Positions 8,573 to 16,611 of a stretch of 37,764 nt of DNA are shown here, one piece after another (the first letter of the stretch is position 1; every line of letters starts with the position of its first letter). Origin of the DNA: Nitrosomonadales bacterium (GTDB lineage: Bacteria; Pseudomonadota; Gammaproteobacteria; Burkholderiales; Gallionellaceae); assembly GCA_016183575.1 (NCBI GenBank), contig JACPEI010000039.1:1-37764 (forward strand), read 5' to 3'. The notes beneath the pieces are model-generated. The model saw only the letters and a list, made by a program, of their open reading frames with translations. It searched no databases and was not told where the DNA came from. The position numbers and the translations under genes are program-made.

Positions 8573-9481
8573 TCAGCGCGGCCCAATCTGCGACAGATGC
8601 CGCGCCACCGACAGCCACGCTCCGAGCCAGCCAAGATAGACCGAGAACAGCAGCAGCGACAGGCTGTCGCCGAAAGATAGCGGATGCAGCGTGAACTGGC
8701 TGGCATAGAGCTGTGCTAACGCGCCGAGTTGCCCGTTGAGCAGCAACAGGCTGACGGTGACAATGAACCAGGCCATGATGCCGCCGAGCAGGCCTTGCGT
8801 CGCGCCGAAATACAGGAACGGGCGGCGGATGAAACCGTCGGTCGCGCCGATCAGCTTGGCGACTTCGATTTCATCATGCTGCGTGAGGATTTGCAGGCGG
8901 ATGGTGTTGAAGGTGACGGCGATCAGCGCGAGGCTGAGCAGGCTGGCGAGGATCAGCACCCCCATCCGGCCGAATTTCAGCAGGGCTTCGAGCTTGTAGG
9001 CCCAGGCCGAATCGAGTTGCGCTTCCTTGACTCCAGGCAGTTTCGCCAACTCGCCGCGCAACCTATCCAGCGATTGCGCATCGCCCGGTTTGGGATGAAC
9101 TACGAAGGCGTCCGGCAACGGATTCTGTTCCAGCCCGCTGATCAAGTCGGACAGCCCGGTGCTTTGTTTAAGCTGTTCCAGCGCCTGCGCGCGGGCGACG
9201 AATCCGACGCCGGCGACGGCCGGGTGTTGCGCAAGCTGCTGGTGCAGCCGGTCAACGTCCTCCGCCTTCGCATTCATCTCCAGAAACAGGCTGATCTGCG
9301 GTGCATCGGATAATTGCGCGACCAACCCCTGCGCATTCTGCAGCAGCAGGTACATGCCGGCAGGCAGGCTGAGCGCGATGCCGATGACCAGGATATTGAG
9401 GAACCCCGCCAGCTTTGACGCGAACATGCGGCGCAGCACGGTGCGCAGCACGCCGAGGTGTAGTGCGAAGGCGCGCGTCAT
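8573..9481 (-). CDS. ftsX: cell division protein FtsX
   Basis: Integral membrane subunit of the FtsEX complex, which links the divisome to peptidoglycan hydrolase activation at the septum. The 302-aa protein has the expected four membrane segments at about 22-46, 172-193, 220-246 and 275-295, with a long periplasmic loop (47-170) between the first two and the conserved cytoplasmic DEIEVAKLIGATDGFIRRPFLYFG stretch, split here by region, before the third. Its start overlaps the ftsE stop by 4 bp (ATGA), so the pair is translationally coupled. Normally ftsY precedes ftsE on the same strand; here ftsY lies 6.6 kb away. No rpoH follows, unlike many relatives. Confidence 0.95.
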   Translation of the reverse strand: MTRAFALHLGVLRTVLRRMFASKLAGFLNILVIGIALSLPAGMYLLLQNAQGLVAQLSDAPQISLFLEMNAKAEDVDRLHQQLAQHPAVAGVGFVARAQALEQLKQSTGLSDLISGLEQNPLPDAFVVHPKPGDAQSLDRLRGELAKLPGVKEAQLDSAWAYKLEALLKFGRMGVLILASLLSLALIAVTFNTIRLQILTQHDEIEVAKLIGATDGFIRRPFLYFGATQGLLGGIMAWFIVTVSLLLLNGQLGALAQLYASQFTLHPLSFGDSLSLLLFSVYLGWLGAWLSVARHLSQIGPR

Positions 9482-10128
9482 TGCAGCACGCCTTCCTTCA
9501 GTATGAGTCTGCGCACGCCGCTGTCCTGCAGCACGCTCTCGTCATGGGTGGAGATCAGCAACGTGGCGCCGACCTGGTGGAAGGAGCTGAAGATTGCCAT
9601 GATCTCCCGCGCGTAGGCCGCATCGAGATTGCCGGTCGGTTCGTCGGCGAGCAGGATGGCCGGGCGGTTGACGATGGCGCGCGCGATGCACAGGCGCTGC
9701 TGCTCGCCGCCGGACAGCGCGATGGGGTTGGCCTTTTCGCGCTTGAGCAGACCGACCTTGTCCAGCGCGGCGCGCACCCGCTTGCCGCTTTCGCGGTGAT
9801 CGAAGCCGCAGATTTGCAGCGGCAGCAGCACGTTGTCGAACACATTGCGGTCGAACAGCAGCTTGTGGTCCTGGAAGATGATGCCGAGGTTGCGGCGCAG
9901 ATAGGGCAATGCGCCGCCCTTGAGCGCGCCGACGTTCTGGTTGTTCACCAGCACGCTGCCGGAGTTGGGGCGCTCGATCGCGGCGATGAGCTTGAGCAGC
10001 GTGCTCTTGCCCGCGCCAGAATGCCCGGTGACGAACACCATCTCGCCCTCGGCGATGTCGAACGAGACGTTCTTCAGCGCCTCGTAGCCGCCGGGATAGC
10101 GTTTGTGGACCTGATTGAAAGAAATCAT
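9478..10128 (-). CDS. ftsE: cell division ATP-binding protein FtsE
   Basis: ATPase of the FtsEX complex. The 216-aa length is typical. Walker A is GHSGAGKST at 35-43, the ABC signature is LSGGEQQR, Walker B is [12 protein letters not shown], and the switch His is in LISTHDE. The ATG at 10128 begins [11 protein letters not shown], the normal FtsE N-terminus. A clear Shine-Dalgarno is not obvious, which fits a gene that used to be translated after an upstream partner. Upstream lie a 58-bp hairpin repeat and a fragment of the 3' end of ftsY, so ftsEX has been separated from the ftsY promoter by the accessory island. Confidence 0.96.
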   Translation of the reverse strand: MISFNQVHKRYPGGYEALKNVSFDIAEGEMVFVTGHSGAGKSTLLKLIAAIERPNSGSVLVNNQNVGALKGGALPYLRRNLGIIFQDHKLLFDRNVFDNVLLPLQICGFDHRESGKRVRAALDKVGLLKREKANPIALSGGEQQRLCIARAIVNRPAILLADEPTGNLDAAYAREIMAIFSSFHQVGATLLISTHDESVLQDSGVRRLILKEGVLQ

Positions 10129-10153
10129 CCTGGCAAATATGGGTGATGATCGC

Positions 10154-10211
10154 GTAGGTGCGAATTCATTCGCACGAACAACACGTTATGTGCGAATGAA
10201 TTCGCACCTAC
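10154..10211. repeat. perfect 22-bp inverted repeat upstream of ftsE
   Basis: GTAGGTGCGAATTCATTCGC(AC) at 10154-10175 and its exact reverse complement at 10190-10211 are separated by 14 bp. Each arm also contains a smaller palindrome (GTGCGAAT/ATTCGCAC). It is a REP-like element located between the ftsE start and the ftsY fragment. No T tract on either side, so not a typical terminator. Confidence 0.85.
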
Positions 10212-10270
10212 ATGAACGGCGCAATGCCATGAATGAAAACAACGGGCATTATCAATTACGATTTTCAAAT

Positions 10271-10447
10271 TCATTCGCCCAGCCCCAGCAGCGCCTCGAC
10301 AAAATCCTCCGCGACGAACGGGCGCAAATCGTCCAAGCCTTCGCCCACGCCGATGAAGCGCACTGGAATCGGCAACGCAGGTCGCTTTGCAGCGGCCTGT
10401 GGCTTGGCCTTGAGCGGATTGTTGTCGATGTTCGGAGTTGTTTTCAT
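10271..10447 (-). pseudogene. displaced ftsY 3' end, 58-aa ORF (leader plus FtsY C-terminus)
   Basis: The last 33 residues (PIPVRFIGVGEGLDDL...ALLGLGE) match the FtsY C-terminus at 16739-16840 almost residue for residue; the DNA is about 90% identical over ~100 bp. The first 25 residues (MKTTPNIDNNPLKAK...) do not resemble FtsY, so the frame is a chimera with its own ATG but no convincing ribosome site. It lies where the real ftsY 3' end would be expected, just upstream of ftsE. I read it as one of two copies of the ftsY terminus bordering the accessory island, comparable to the attL/attR of an element that integrates into the 3' end of a gene. Expression as a small protein cannot be excluded. 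Confidence 0.8.
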
Positions 10448-10676
10448 GATCTAGTGCTTTTGCGGATGCTAGCCGCTCACTGCGGAGAAAGCAATTTTGC
10501 GTGCCGGCGGCGGAACAATTGTCCGATGCATCGGCAAATATACAGATCGAAATTATCTATGCATTTTGGCCTATTGACGGGGATGCCCGCAACTGAAAGA
10601 CTGCGTGCCTTCATGAATTGACAGGCAAGTGCAACGCAGCCTCCGCCAGCCATTTCGGAATACAGGGAGAAAAATA

Positions 10677-10793
10677 ATGAAAACCGGCGAACTGGTTGCG
10701 GTGGCTGCAAGAGCAGGCATCAGCCGCGAATCACTGTTCTGCCGCGCTGCCTACATTGAATTCGAAGCTGACCCGTTTAATTTCGCTAAATGA
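10677..10793 (+). CDS. small ORF coupled to ORF6N gene, 38 aa
   Basis: Begins MKTGELVAVAARAG and ends FEADPFNFAK. It has a good ribosome site (GGGAG, 7-8 nt upstream of the ATG) and its TGA overlaps the ATG of the ORF6N gene (ATGA), so it is likely translated and coupled. No family recognised; too short for domain assignment. It could be a leader that controls the ORF6N gene. Confidence 0.5.
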   Translation: MKTGELVAVAARAGISRESLFCRAAYIEFEADPFNFAK

Positions 10794-11389
10794 GCAAATC
10801 TTCTCTATTGCCGCTGGAAACAATTACGCACCGCATTCTGTTGCTGCGCGAGCAAAAGGTTTTGCTGGATGCAGATTTGGCCACGCTCTACGGCGTGGAA
10901 ACCAGGGTGCTGCTGCAAGCGGTCAAGCGCAACCTGGAGCGGTTCCCGGAGGATTTTATGTTTCAGCTTACCAATCAAGAGTTTAACGTCTTGAGGTCAC
11001 AATCTGTGACCTCAAGTTCGGAGGCTCTGGAAACGCTACGATGGGGCGGTCGGCGCACTGCGCCCTATGCCTTCACCGAGCAGGGCGTGGCGATGCTCTC
11101 TTCGATACTGAGCAGCCCGCAAGCCGTGCAGGTTAATATCGCGATCATGCGAGCGTTCGTAAAACTGCGCGAGCTGGCCATGACGCATCACGATCTGGCC
11201 AAGCAGCTCAACGCACTGGAAGAGAAAACCGAAGCACTGTCCATGCAGCACGACACCTTTGCGCGCAACACGCGCGCTCAGCTCAAACAAGTGTTCGACG
11301 CCATCCGCGAATTGATGACGCCACCCGAGCCGCAGAAGAAACGGCCTATCGGGTTTATCAGCGGCGATGAAAAGCCGAAGAAAGATTGA
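10790..11389 (+). CDS. ORF6N (KilA-N-related) domain DNA-binding protein
   Basis: 199 aa. The N-terminal ORF6N domain (about 8-110) shows the family hallmarks ILLLREQKVLLDADLATLYG, NLERFPEDFMFQLT and PYAFTEQGVAMLSSIL. A coiled coil (about 128-160) and a basic tail ending PKKRPIGF-like (QKKRPIGFISG) follow. ORF6N/KilA-N proteins are found in phages, plasmids and islands and are thought to bind DNA; no precise role is known. The gene starts in a 4-bp overlap with a 38-aa ORF. Codons for VLRSQSVTSSS encode a perfect 12-bp-arm palindrome (10990-11016). A deleted relative lies at 35917-36111. This is the first gene of the island next to ftsE. Confidence 0.9.
   Translation: MSKSSLLPLETITHRILLLREQKVLLDADLATLYGVETRVLLQAVKRNLERFPEDFMFQLTNQEFNVLRSQSVTSSSEALETLRWGGRRTAPYAFTEQGVAMLSSILSSPQAVQVNIAIMRAFVKLRELAMTHHDLAKQLNALEEKTEALSMQHDTFARNTRAQLKQVFDAIRELMTPPEPQKKRPIGFISGDEKPKKD
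10990..11016. repeat. palindrome within the ORF6N coding sequence
   Basis: CTTGAGGTCACA (10990-11001), ATC, then TGTGACCTCAAG (11005-11016), a perfect inverted repeat. The homologous position of the ORF6N pseudogene (36012-36042) also holds a perfect palindrome with two compensating base-pair changes. Confidence 0.85.
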
Positions 11390-11471
11390 CTGGCATGAGG
11401 GAGTTTGTGTACGTGCAAAAACAATTCGAAGCTGAACATCCCATATCACTCCGATGAAAAGGAATATCAAG

Positions 11472-12173
11472 ATGGCTTGCTCCAGAGGTGCCGCTTCGCC
11501 TGATGCACATACACAGCGCCGACTGTTCGCCGCATCAGCCGGCTATTGTCAGAACCCTGAGTGTGCCAATGAGTTGTTTGTGGACGCATCGGGCAAGTCC
11601 ATCCACATTGCCGAAATGGCCCACGTGTTTGCGGCTACAGATGGCGGCCCTCGAACCAACCCGAATCTCAGCCAGGAGGAGCGCGGGACCTTCGGAAACC
11701 TGATCATGCTTTGTGCTAATTGCCACACGATGGTGGACAAGGCGCCGGAAGCATTCCCGGACAAGACGATGCTGAACTGGAAGCGCGAGCATACGAACAA
11801 GCTACAAGGGCTCTTCGGTGCCGTGAAGTTCGGCGACCGTGCCAGTGCTCGTCAAGCTGTGGAACCACTTCTGACACAGAATCATGCGATCTTCAAACAG
11901 TACGGTCCTCACATTGATGCCGCCAACAATCCAGAAAGCGGTGCAACTGAACAGTGGAAACGCAAGATGCTGACGCGCATCCTCCCAAACAGCAGGCGAA
12001 TGATCGCAATTCTCGACGCTAACCTCCATCTGCTTGGCAACGATGAGAAAGAGGCGTTGGAAAAGTTTCGGCAACACATTGACGACTTGGAAGCCTTCCA
12101 CATTGAAGGAACAAATGAGGATGCTTCTCGCTTCCCCGCCGATTTTTCCAATATCCTGAAGGATTGTGCATGA
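11472..12173 (+). CDS. HNH endonuclease-like protein, first gene of a three-gene operon
   Basis: 233 aa from the ATG at 11472, which has AAAGGA about 8 nt upstream; an ATG at 11454 is in frame but lacks a ribosome site. The N-terminal third is a zinc HNH/treble-clef nuclease: CQNPEC, then HIAEMAHVF with the HNH-type His, then NLIMLCANCHTMVDK. The rest is helical, with an IFKQYGPH motif after the nuclease and a stretch of charged helices to the end. The stop overlaps the next start (ATGA). HNH proteins of this kind occur in phage-defence and mobile loci; the substrate and role here are unknown. The pairing with an unknown protein and a nucleotidyltransferase suggests a functional module. Confidence 0.82.
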   Translation: MACSRGAASPDAHTQRRLFAASAGYCQNPECANELFVDASGKSIHIAEMAHVFAATDGGPRTNPNLSQEERGTFGNLIMLCANCHTMVDKAPEAFPDKTMLNWKREHTNKLQGLFGAVKFGDRASARQAVEPLLTQNHAIFKQYGPHIDAANNPESGATEQWKRKMLTRILPNSRRMIAILDANLHLLGNDEKEALEKFRQHIDDLEAFHIEGTNEDASRFPADFSNILKDCA

Positions 12174-12820
12174 GCCAGAATGTGACCGATTGGGTGGCCC
12201 AAAAATTAGAGGAAAGCCATGATCTTGAGATTGACGGGCGCACTCCTGAAGATTTCCTGATCGCCCAACGGTCGGAGGACGGCTACACGTTTCTAGTTGC
12301 AGTTTTGGGCTTGAAGAATGTGATTAGGCGGTCGGACGTAGAGGCACTATTCGCTGGAGCCAACAAACCGCAGCTTATAGTTAATGTTCCTTCCAATACC
12401 TTGTGGAGTGGAAACGCTATCCGCCACATCCATGACGCATCTGCTGCGTTCGGAAGTCTAGGTGATGTCTCTCGGGCGGCATCTACAGGGGACGCCGGTT
12501 CCTATCGGGACAAAAACATGGGCTTTTTCATTACCGCGATGGAACAGCACTCGAACGTGTCCGGCGTCTCGTACGTCTATGACAGTGTTTTCGAGGCTAA
12601 TCGCAAGACCGGGACGAGTCTCACAGTTGCGGTTATCGAGGCGTACAACATGAGCGCGGAGGACGTGCGCAATGCCAGAGCCAGATTGGGCAACTTTGAT
12701 GTCATCGTCAAGTCATCGAGCTACGGCTCCATCACAAGCCAAGCTAAAGCGGCTGCCAACTCGATAGTGGCGGAGGCTCTGACATTTGGCGATTTGATGC
12801 AAAGGCTAGGCAAAAAATGA
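12170..12820 (+). CDS. uncharacterised protein, middle gene of HNH/nucleotidyltransferase operon
   Basis: 216 aa, start MSQNVTDWVAQKLEES at 12170 in a 4-bp overlap with the HNH gene; its own stop overlaps the next ATG in the same way. No signal peptide or membrane segment. The predicted pattern is alpha/beta: strands such as TFLVAVLGLK, PQLIVNVP and FDVIVKSSS alternate with helices. I recognise no family or catalytic motif; the NAIRHIHDAS segment is not a HEPN motif. Being tightly coupled on both sides, it probably forms a complex with one or both partners. Confidence 0.8.
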   Translation: MSQNVTDWVAQKLEESHDLEIDGRTPEDFLIAQRSEDGYTFLVAVLGLKNVIRRSDVEALFAGANKPQLIVNVPSNTLWSGNAIRHIHDASAAFGSLGDVSRAASTGDAGSYRDKNMGFFITAMEQHSNVSGVSYVYDSVFEANRKTGTSLTVAVIEAYNMSAEDVRNARARLGNFDVIVKSSSYGSITSQAKAAANSIVAEALTFGDLMQRLGKK

Positions 12821-13107
12821 TTCGCCAGCGTGTAGTCACCAGCCTTCGCGCTCTCGCGGCTTCCCTTGGGCCAAAGGCCGAAGGAAGTCAGTGGCATATT
12901 TTCGGTTCAGTCGACCGAGATGAGCAGGATGCAGAGGACATCGATTTGATGATTCTCTGCAACAGTGACGACCAGGCGGATGCCCTTCGGCGAGCCGTCG
13001 ACCCCGATGCTTTGGAGCTACCGCTTCACATTGCTCTAATGACCTTTGAAGAGGCGGTCGAGATCGAGGCGGCCCGCGTGCAATGCAGCCGTGCCATCTT
13101 TCCGTAA
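12817..13107 (+). CDS. putative minimal nucleotidyltransferase (MNT-like)
   Basis: 96 aa. WHIFGSVDRDEQDAEDIDLM fits the hGS...DxD signature of the polymerase-beta/minimal nucleotidyltransferase fold (GS near residue 29-30 and DID near 41-43). The later strand LPLHIALMT, where a third acidic residue is usual, has His instead, so catalytic activity is uncertain. MNT proteins act as antitoxins that modify HEPN toxins, or as small nucleotidyltransferases elsewhere. No HEPN partner is seen; the partners here are the HNH protein and the unknown 216-aa protein, both coupled by ATGA overlaps. Last gene of the operon. Confidence 0.75.
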   Translation: MIRQRVVTSLRALAASLGPKAEGSQWHIFGSVDRDEQDAEDIDLMILCNSDDQADALRRAVDPDALELPLHIALMTFEEAVEIEAARVQCSRAIFP

Positions 13108-13242
13108 GTTTCACTAAATCGCAGGCTCGCAGCCACAGGTACCGGAGTCGAAATGCGTTCAAAGTTGATTGGAATATTTGAATGCAAACCAACTCCGCCA
13201 CCTTTTACCTCCTTCCCCCCACATAACCACTAACCCCCTCCC

Positions 13243-13434
13243 ATGACTACCCTCATCCCCTCCCTCGGCACAGCCCGCTTCGATGCGCGGGTTGAGTTGC
13301 GTCTGGCGGAACGGCTGAAGGATTGCCTCGAAGACAACGCCCGGGTGTGGCACAACACCCCGGTCGGGCCTTTCGGCAGGCATCCCGATTTCATCAACGA
13401 ACTAAAGCAAGAACTAAGAACTAAAGAGAACTAA
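13243..13434 (+). pseudogene. truncated duplicate of the NERD-helicase N-terminus
   Basis: The first 50 codons (MTTLIPSLG...GPFGRHPDF) repeat the start of the helicase gene at 14767 with few changes; DNA similarity covers about 13237-13396 and 14755-14919. Immediately after the NERD Asp (residue 49) the frame diverges into a Lys/Glu-rich tail made of short AACTAAAG-like repeats and stops, so the NERD Glu and Lys are lost. It is a 5' remnant; the DUF4143 ATPase gene now lies between it and the full helicase. Confidence 0.85.
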
Positions 13435-13536
13435 AGGGGTCAGCGTCACGTTAGCTTTAACGGCATGCACCCCCTTCCCCTCCACCCCGTTTTCCCTTAC
13501 CATGCAATTTGAAGTTTCAACTTTCAATTTGCAAAC

Positions 13537-14712
13537 ATGCTAAACCGAACCGCATTTTCCACCGCATTGCGTCTGGCGCAGGGTTTTCCCGTGCTGGCGA
13601 TCACGGGGCCGCGCCAGTCTGGCAAGACGACGTTGGCGCGCACGCTGTTTGCCGACAAGCCTTATGTTTCGCTGGAAGACCCGGAGGAGCGTTCGTTTGC
13701 CGACTCCGACCCGCGCAGTTTTCTGGCGCGATTTCCGCAGGGGGCGATCCTGGACGAGGTGCAGCGTTGCCCGGCGTTGTTTTCTTATCTGCAAGGCGTG
13801 GTGGATAAGCGCAAGCGGTTGGGCGAGTTCATTCTCACGGGGTCGCAGCAGTTTGGGTTGATGTCCAACATCAGCCAGTCGCTGGCGGGACGGGTGGGGT
13901 TGTTGCAGTTGCTGCCGTTTTCGTTGGCCGAGTTGAAGGTGGGCGGATTGCTGCCTGCAACGCTGGATGAAACGATGTTGCGCGGGTGTTATCCGCCGCT
14001 GTACGACCGCCCCGTTACGCCCGGCGACTGGTTCCCCAACTACGTGACCACTTATCTGGAAAGAGATGTGCGGCAGTTGTTGGCGGTGCGCGATTTGTCG
14101 CTGTTCCAGCGCTTCCTCAAGATGTGCGCCGCACGCTCGGGGCAGTTGCTCAATCTTTCCGCGCTGGCGGCGGATTGCGGCATTTCTCATGTAACCGCGC
14201 GGGAATGGATGACTGTGCTGGAGGCGAGTTATGTCGTTTATCTGTTGCGCCCCCATCATCGCAACTTCGGCAAGCGGCTGGTGAAGATGCCCAAGCTGTA
14301 CTTTCTCGATACCGGTCTGATGGCGTATTTGCTGGGCATACGCGATGTGAATACGCTGGCCACCCATGCCTCGCGCGGTGCATTGTTTGAAACACTGGTG
14401 GTGTCGGAGTGGGTAAAGCGCCAGTTCAACGCCGGCCAGGTTGCCGAGTTGTATTTCTGGCGCGACAGTGCGGGACATGAGGTTGATCTGTTGATCCCGC
14501 AGGGCAACCAGTTCATGCCCGTGGAAATCAAATCCGGTTCTACTTTCAGCAGCGACTGGATAGCAGCGCTGCGCAAGCTGTCGGCATTGTTCGGTGATGC
14601 GGCACTACCGCCGGGCATTGTTTATGGTGGAGACGGGCAGTATGAACGCGACGGGTGCCGCGTTGTCGGCTGGCAAGCGCTGGCGCATTCATCGGAATCC
14701 GCAGCGCAATAG
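13537..14712 (+). CDS. AAA ATPase with C-terminal DUF4143 domain
   Basis: 391 aa. Walker A is GPRQSGKTTLA (about 24-34), Walker B AILDEVQRCP (about 72-81) with the ATPase sensor FILTGSQQF, then SLAGRVGLLQLLPFSLAEL typical of this family. The C-terminal DUF4143 part contains LYFLDTGLMAYLLGI and a PD-(D/E)XK-like end, EVDLLI...PVEIKSG. These ATPases are common in bacteria, often mobile or duplicated; their role is not established. No ribosome site is clear at the ATG. The gene sits between a truncated and a complete copy of the helicase 5' end, as if it arrived as a separate cassette. Confidence 0.92.
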   Translation: MLNRTAFSTALRLAQGFPVLAITGPRQSGKTTLARTLFADKPYVSLEDPEERSFADSDPRSFLARFPQGAILDEVQRCPALFSYLQGVVDKRKRLGEFILTGSQQFGLMSNISQSLAGRVGLLQLLPFSLAELKVGGLLPATLDETMLRGCYPPLYDRPVTPGDWFPNYVTTYLERDVRQLLAVRDLSLFQRFLKMCAARSGQLLNLSALAADCGISHVTAREWMTVLEASYVVYLLRPHHRNFGKRLVKMPKLYFLDTGLMAYLLGIRDVNTLATHASRGALFETLVVSEWVKRQFNAGQVAELYFWRDSAGHEVDLLIPQGNQFMPVEIKSGSTFSSDWIAALRKLSALFGDAALPPGIVYGGDGQYERDGCRVVGWQALAHSSESAAQ

Positions 14713-14766
14713 CTGTGCAGCAAGTTTAAAGTACAAAACCAAATCCTCCTTCGACAACCCCATCCC

Positions 14767-16584
14767 ATGGCCACCCTGATCCCCTCCCTTGGCGCTGCGC
14801 GCTTCGATGCGCGGGGTGAATTGCGGCTGGCGGAACGGCTGAAGGATTGCCTCGAAGACAACGCCTGGGTGTGGCACAACATCCCGGTCGGGCCTTTCGG
14901 CAGGCATCCTGATTTCGTGACGTTGCATCCGCAGCAGGGCATTGTGGTGCTGGAGGTGAAGGACTGGCGGCTGGATACGATAGTCAATGCAAACTGCAAA
15001 CAGGTCGAGTTGCTGACTGATCGCGGCAATGTGTGGACTGACAACCCTTTCGAGCAGGTGCGCAGCTACATGTTTAACGTGGTGGATACGTTGAAGCGCG
15101 ATCCGCTGCTGGTCAACGAAGGGGGAAGCTTCAAGGGCAAGCCGGTATTTTCCTTCGGGCACGGCGTGGCTTTCAGCAACATCACGCGCAAGCAGTTCGA
15201 GCAGACCGATTTGCGCGAGGTATTTCCGCCGGAGCGCTGCATCTTTCGCGATGAGATGGCGGAGAAAGTGGATGCGGAAGCCTTTCGCGAACGGGTCTGG
15301 CGCATGGTGTCGCCGCGCATCGGGCCTGCCTTGTCGCTGCCGCAGATCGACCGGGTGCGTGCGCGACTGTTCCCGGAGATTCGTGTCACCCAGATTGCCC
15401 TGTCGTTTGACGAACTGCCTGAAAAATCCTCGCCCGCCGGTGACCGCGTGCTGGAAGTGATGGACATGCAGCAAGAGCTGCTGGCGCGCAGCATGGGCGA
15501 TGGACACCGCATCGTGCGCGGCGTGGCGGGCTCCGGCAAGACGCTGATTCTGGCGTTCCGCGCCGAGCAGATCGCGCGCGCGGCGAGCCGCCCGGTGCTG
15601 CTGTTGAGTTACGCGAACGGCATCTCGGGGCGGCTGGAAAATGCGATGCAGGACAGAGGGGTGGAGGACAAAGTGATCACCTCGACCTTTCATTCCTGGT
15701 GCTTCAGGATGCTGCGCGAGTACGGCCTCCCAGCGCCAGACCGCAAGGATTTCCCCGACAAAACCGCATGGTATGCCGCCAGCGTGCAGGCCGTGCTCGA
15801 TGCCACCGAGCGTGGACTGATTCCGGGCGGGCAGTACGACGCGGTGCTGATCGACGAGGCGCACGACTTTGAGCCGCAATGGCTGGCGCTGGCAGTGAAG
15901 ATGGTGAACCCGGACACGAAGGCGCTGATGATCGTTTACGACGATGCGCAGGCGATTTACAAAGGGCGGAAACGCCCGGTCTGGAAGCAGCTCGGCATCG
16001 AGGCCGCCGGTCGCACTACGGTGCTCAAGGTGAATTACCGCAACACCGCGCAGATATTACGCTTCGCGCGCAAATTCGCCGCCGATGTGATTGGCGCACC
16101 GGGCGTATGCGCCGGTGACGAGAGTGCGATCCTGATGCCGGAAGACGGCGGGCGCGAGGGTGTGGATCCGGTGGTGCGCCAGTGCGTGAGCTATGACGGC
16201 GAAGCACATGCGATTGCGGAATGGCTGCTCGGACGCAAGGCCGCCGGTTACCAGTGGGGGCAGATGGCGGTGCTGTATCCCCGGCATTTCATCGGCGGGC
16301 TATTCGAGAAGATACTGGCGAAATCCGGCATACCGATTAACGTGGCAAAAGATCATGGCAACCGCATACAGACGGAGCAGGACGCGGTGCGATTCCTCTC
16401 CATGCACAACGCCAAAGGACTGGAGTTTCCCTGCGTGGCGATAGGCGGGCTGGGTGAGCTAAAGAAGGCTGAGGATATAGAAGACGATGTGCGCCTAACC
16501 TACGTCGCCATCACGCGCGCCACGCACGAGGCATTCATCACTTACACGAACATGTCAGAACTGGTCGGACGGCTGGTTGTTTAA
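14767..16584 (+). CDS. NERD-domain UvrD/SF1-like DNA helicase
   Basis: 605 aa. An N-terminal NERD nuclease-related domain has D49, E63 and K65 in the D-x13-E-x-K arrangement. The SF1 helicase core follows: Walker A GVAGSGKT (K258), Walker B VLIDEAHD (D363/E364), motif III-like LMIVYDDAQAIYKG, motif IV VLKVNYRNT, motif V FLSMHNAKGLEF and motif VI LTYVAITRAT. Such fusions are typical of accessory regions and often of phage-defence loci, acting on DNA ends; the precise function here is inferred only. The ATG at 14767 gives MATLIPSLG, the same N-terminus as the truncated copy at 13243. Last gene of the island before the repeat and ftsY. Confidence 0.94.
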   Translation: MATLIPSLGAARFDARGELRLAERLKDCLEDNAWVWHNIPVGPFGRHPDFVTLHPQQGIVVLEVKDWRLDTIVNANCKQVELLTDRGNVWTDNPFEQVRSYMFNVVDTLKRDPLLVNEGGSFKGKPVFSFGHGVAFSNITRKQFEQTDLREVFPPERCIFRDEMAEKVDAEAFRERVWRMVSPRIGPALSLPQIDRVRARLFPEIRVTQIALSFDELPEKSSPAGDRVLEVMDMQQELLARSMGDGHRIVRGVAGSGKTLILAFRAEQIARAASRPVLLLSYANGISGRLENAMQDRGVEDKVITSTFHSWCFRMLREYGLPAPDRKDFPDKTAWYAASVQAVLDATERGLIPGGQYDAVLIDEAHDFEPQWLALAVKMVNPDTKALMIVYDDAQAIYKGRKRPVWKQLGIEAAGRTTVLKVNYRNTAQILRFARKFAADVIGAPGVCAGDESAILMPEDGGREGVDPVVRQCVSYDGEAHAIAEWLLGRKAAGYQWGQMAVLYPRHFIGGLFEKILAKSGIPINVAKDHGNRIQTEQDAVRFLSMHNAKGLEFPCVAIGGLGELKKAEDIEDDVRLTYVAITRATHEAFITYTNMSELVGRLVV

Positions 16585-16611
16585 CTATGGATGCGCTGAA
16601 CAAGTCCGAAT

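Noticed and set aside
10115-10621. 168-codon plus-strand open frame over the ftsY fragment
   Set aside because: It is the reverse strand of the FtsY C-terminal copy; the minus-strand reading matches FtsY.
12170-12820. HEPN toxin as partner of the MNT-like protein
   Set aside because: The RHIH stretch does not fit the Rx4-6H HEPN motif and the helical pattern does not match.
13500-13536. Inverted repeat GCAATTTGAAG/CTTTCAATTTGC before the DUF4143 ATPase as an operator
   Set aside because: The arms align only with gaps, and nothing links it to a regulator.
14689-15879. 396-codon minus-strand open frame opposite the NERD-helicase
   Set aside because: Antisense shadow of a gene with all SF1 motifs.
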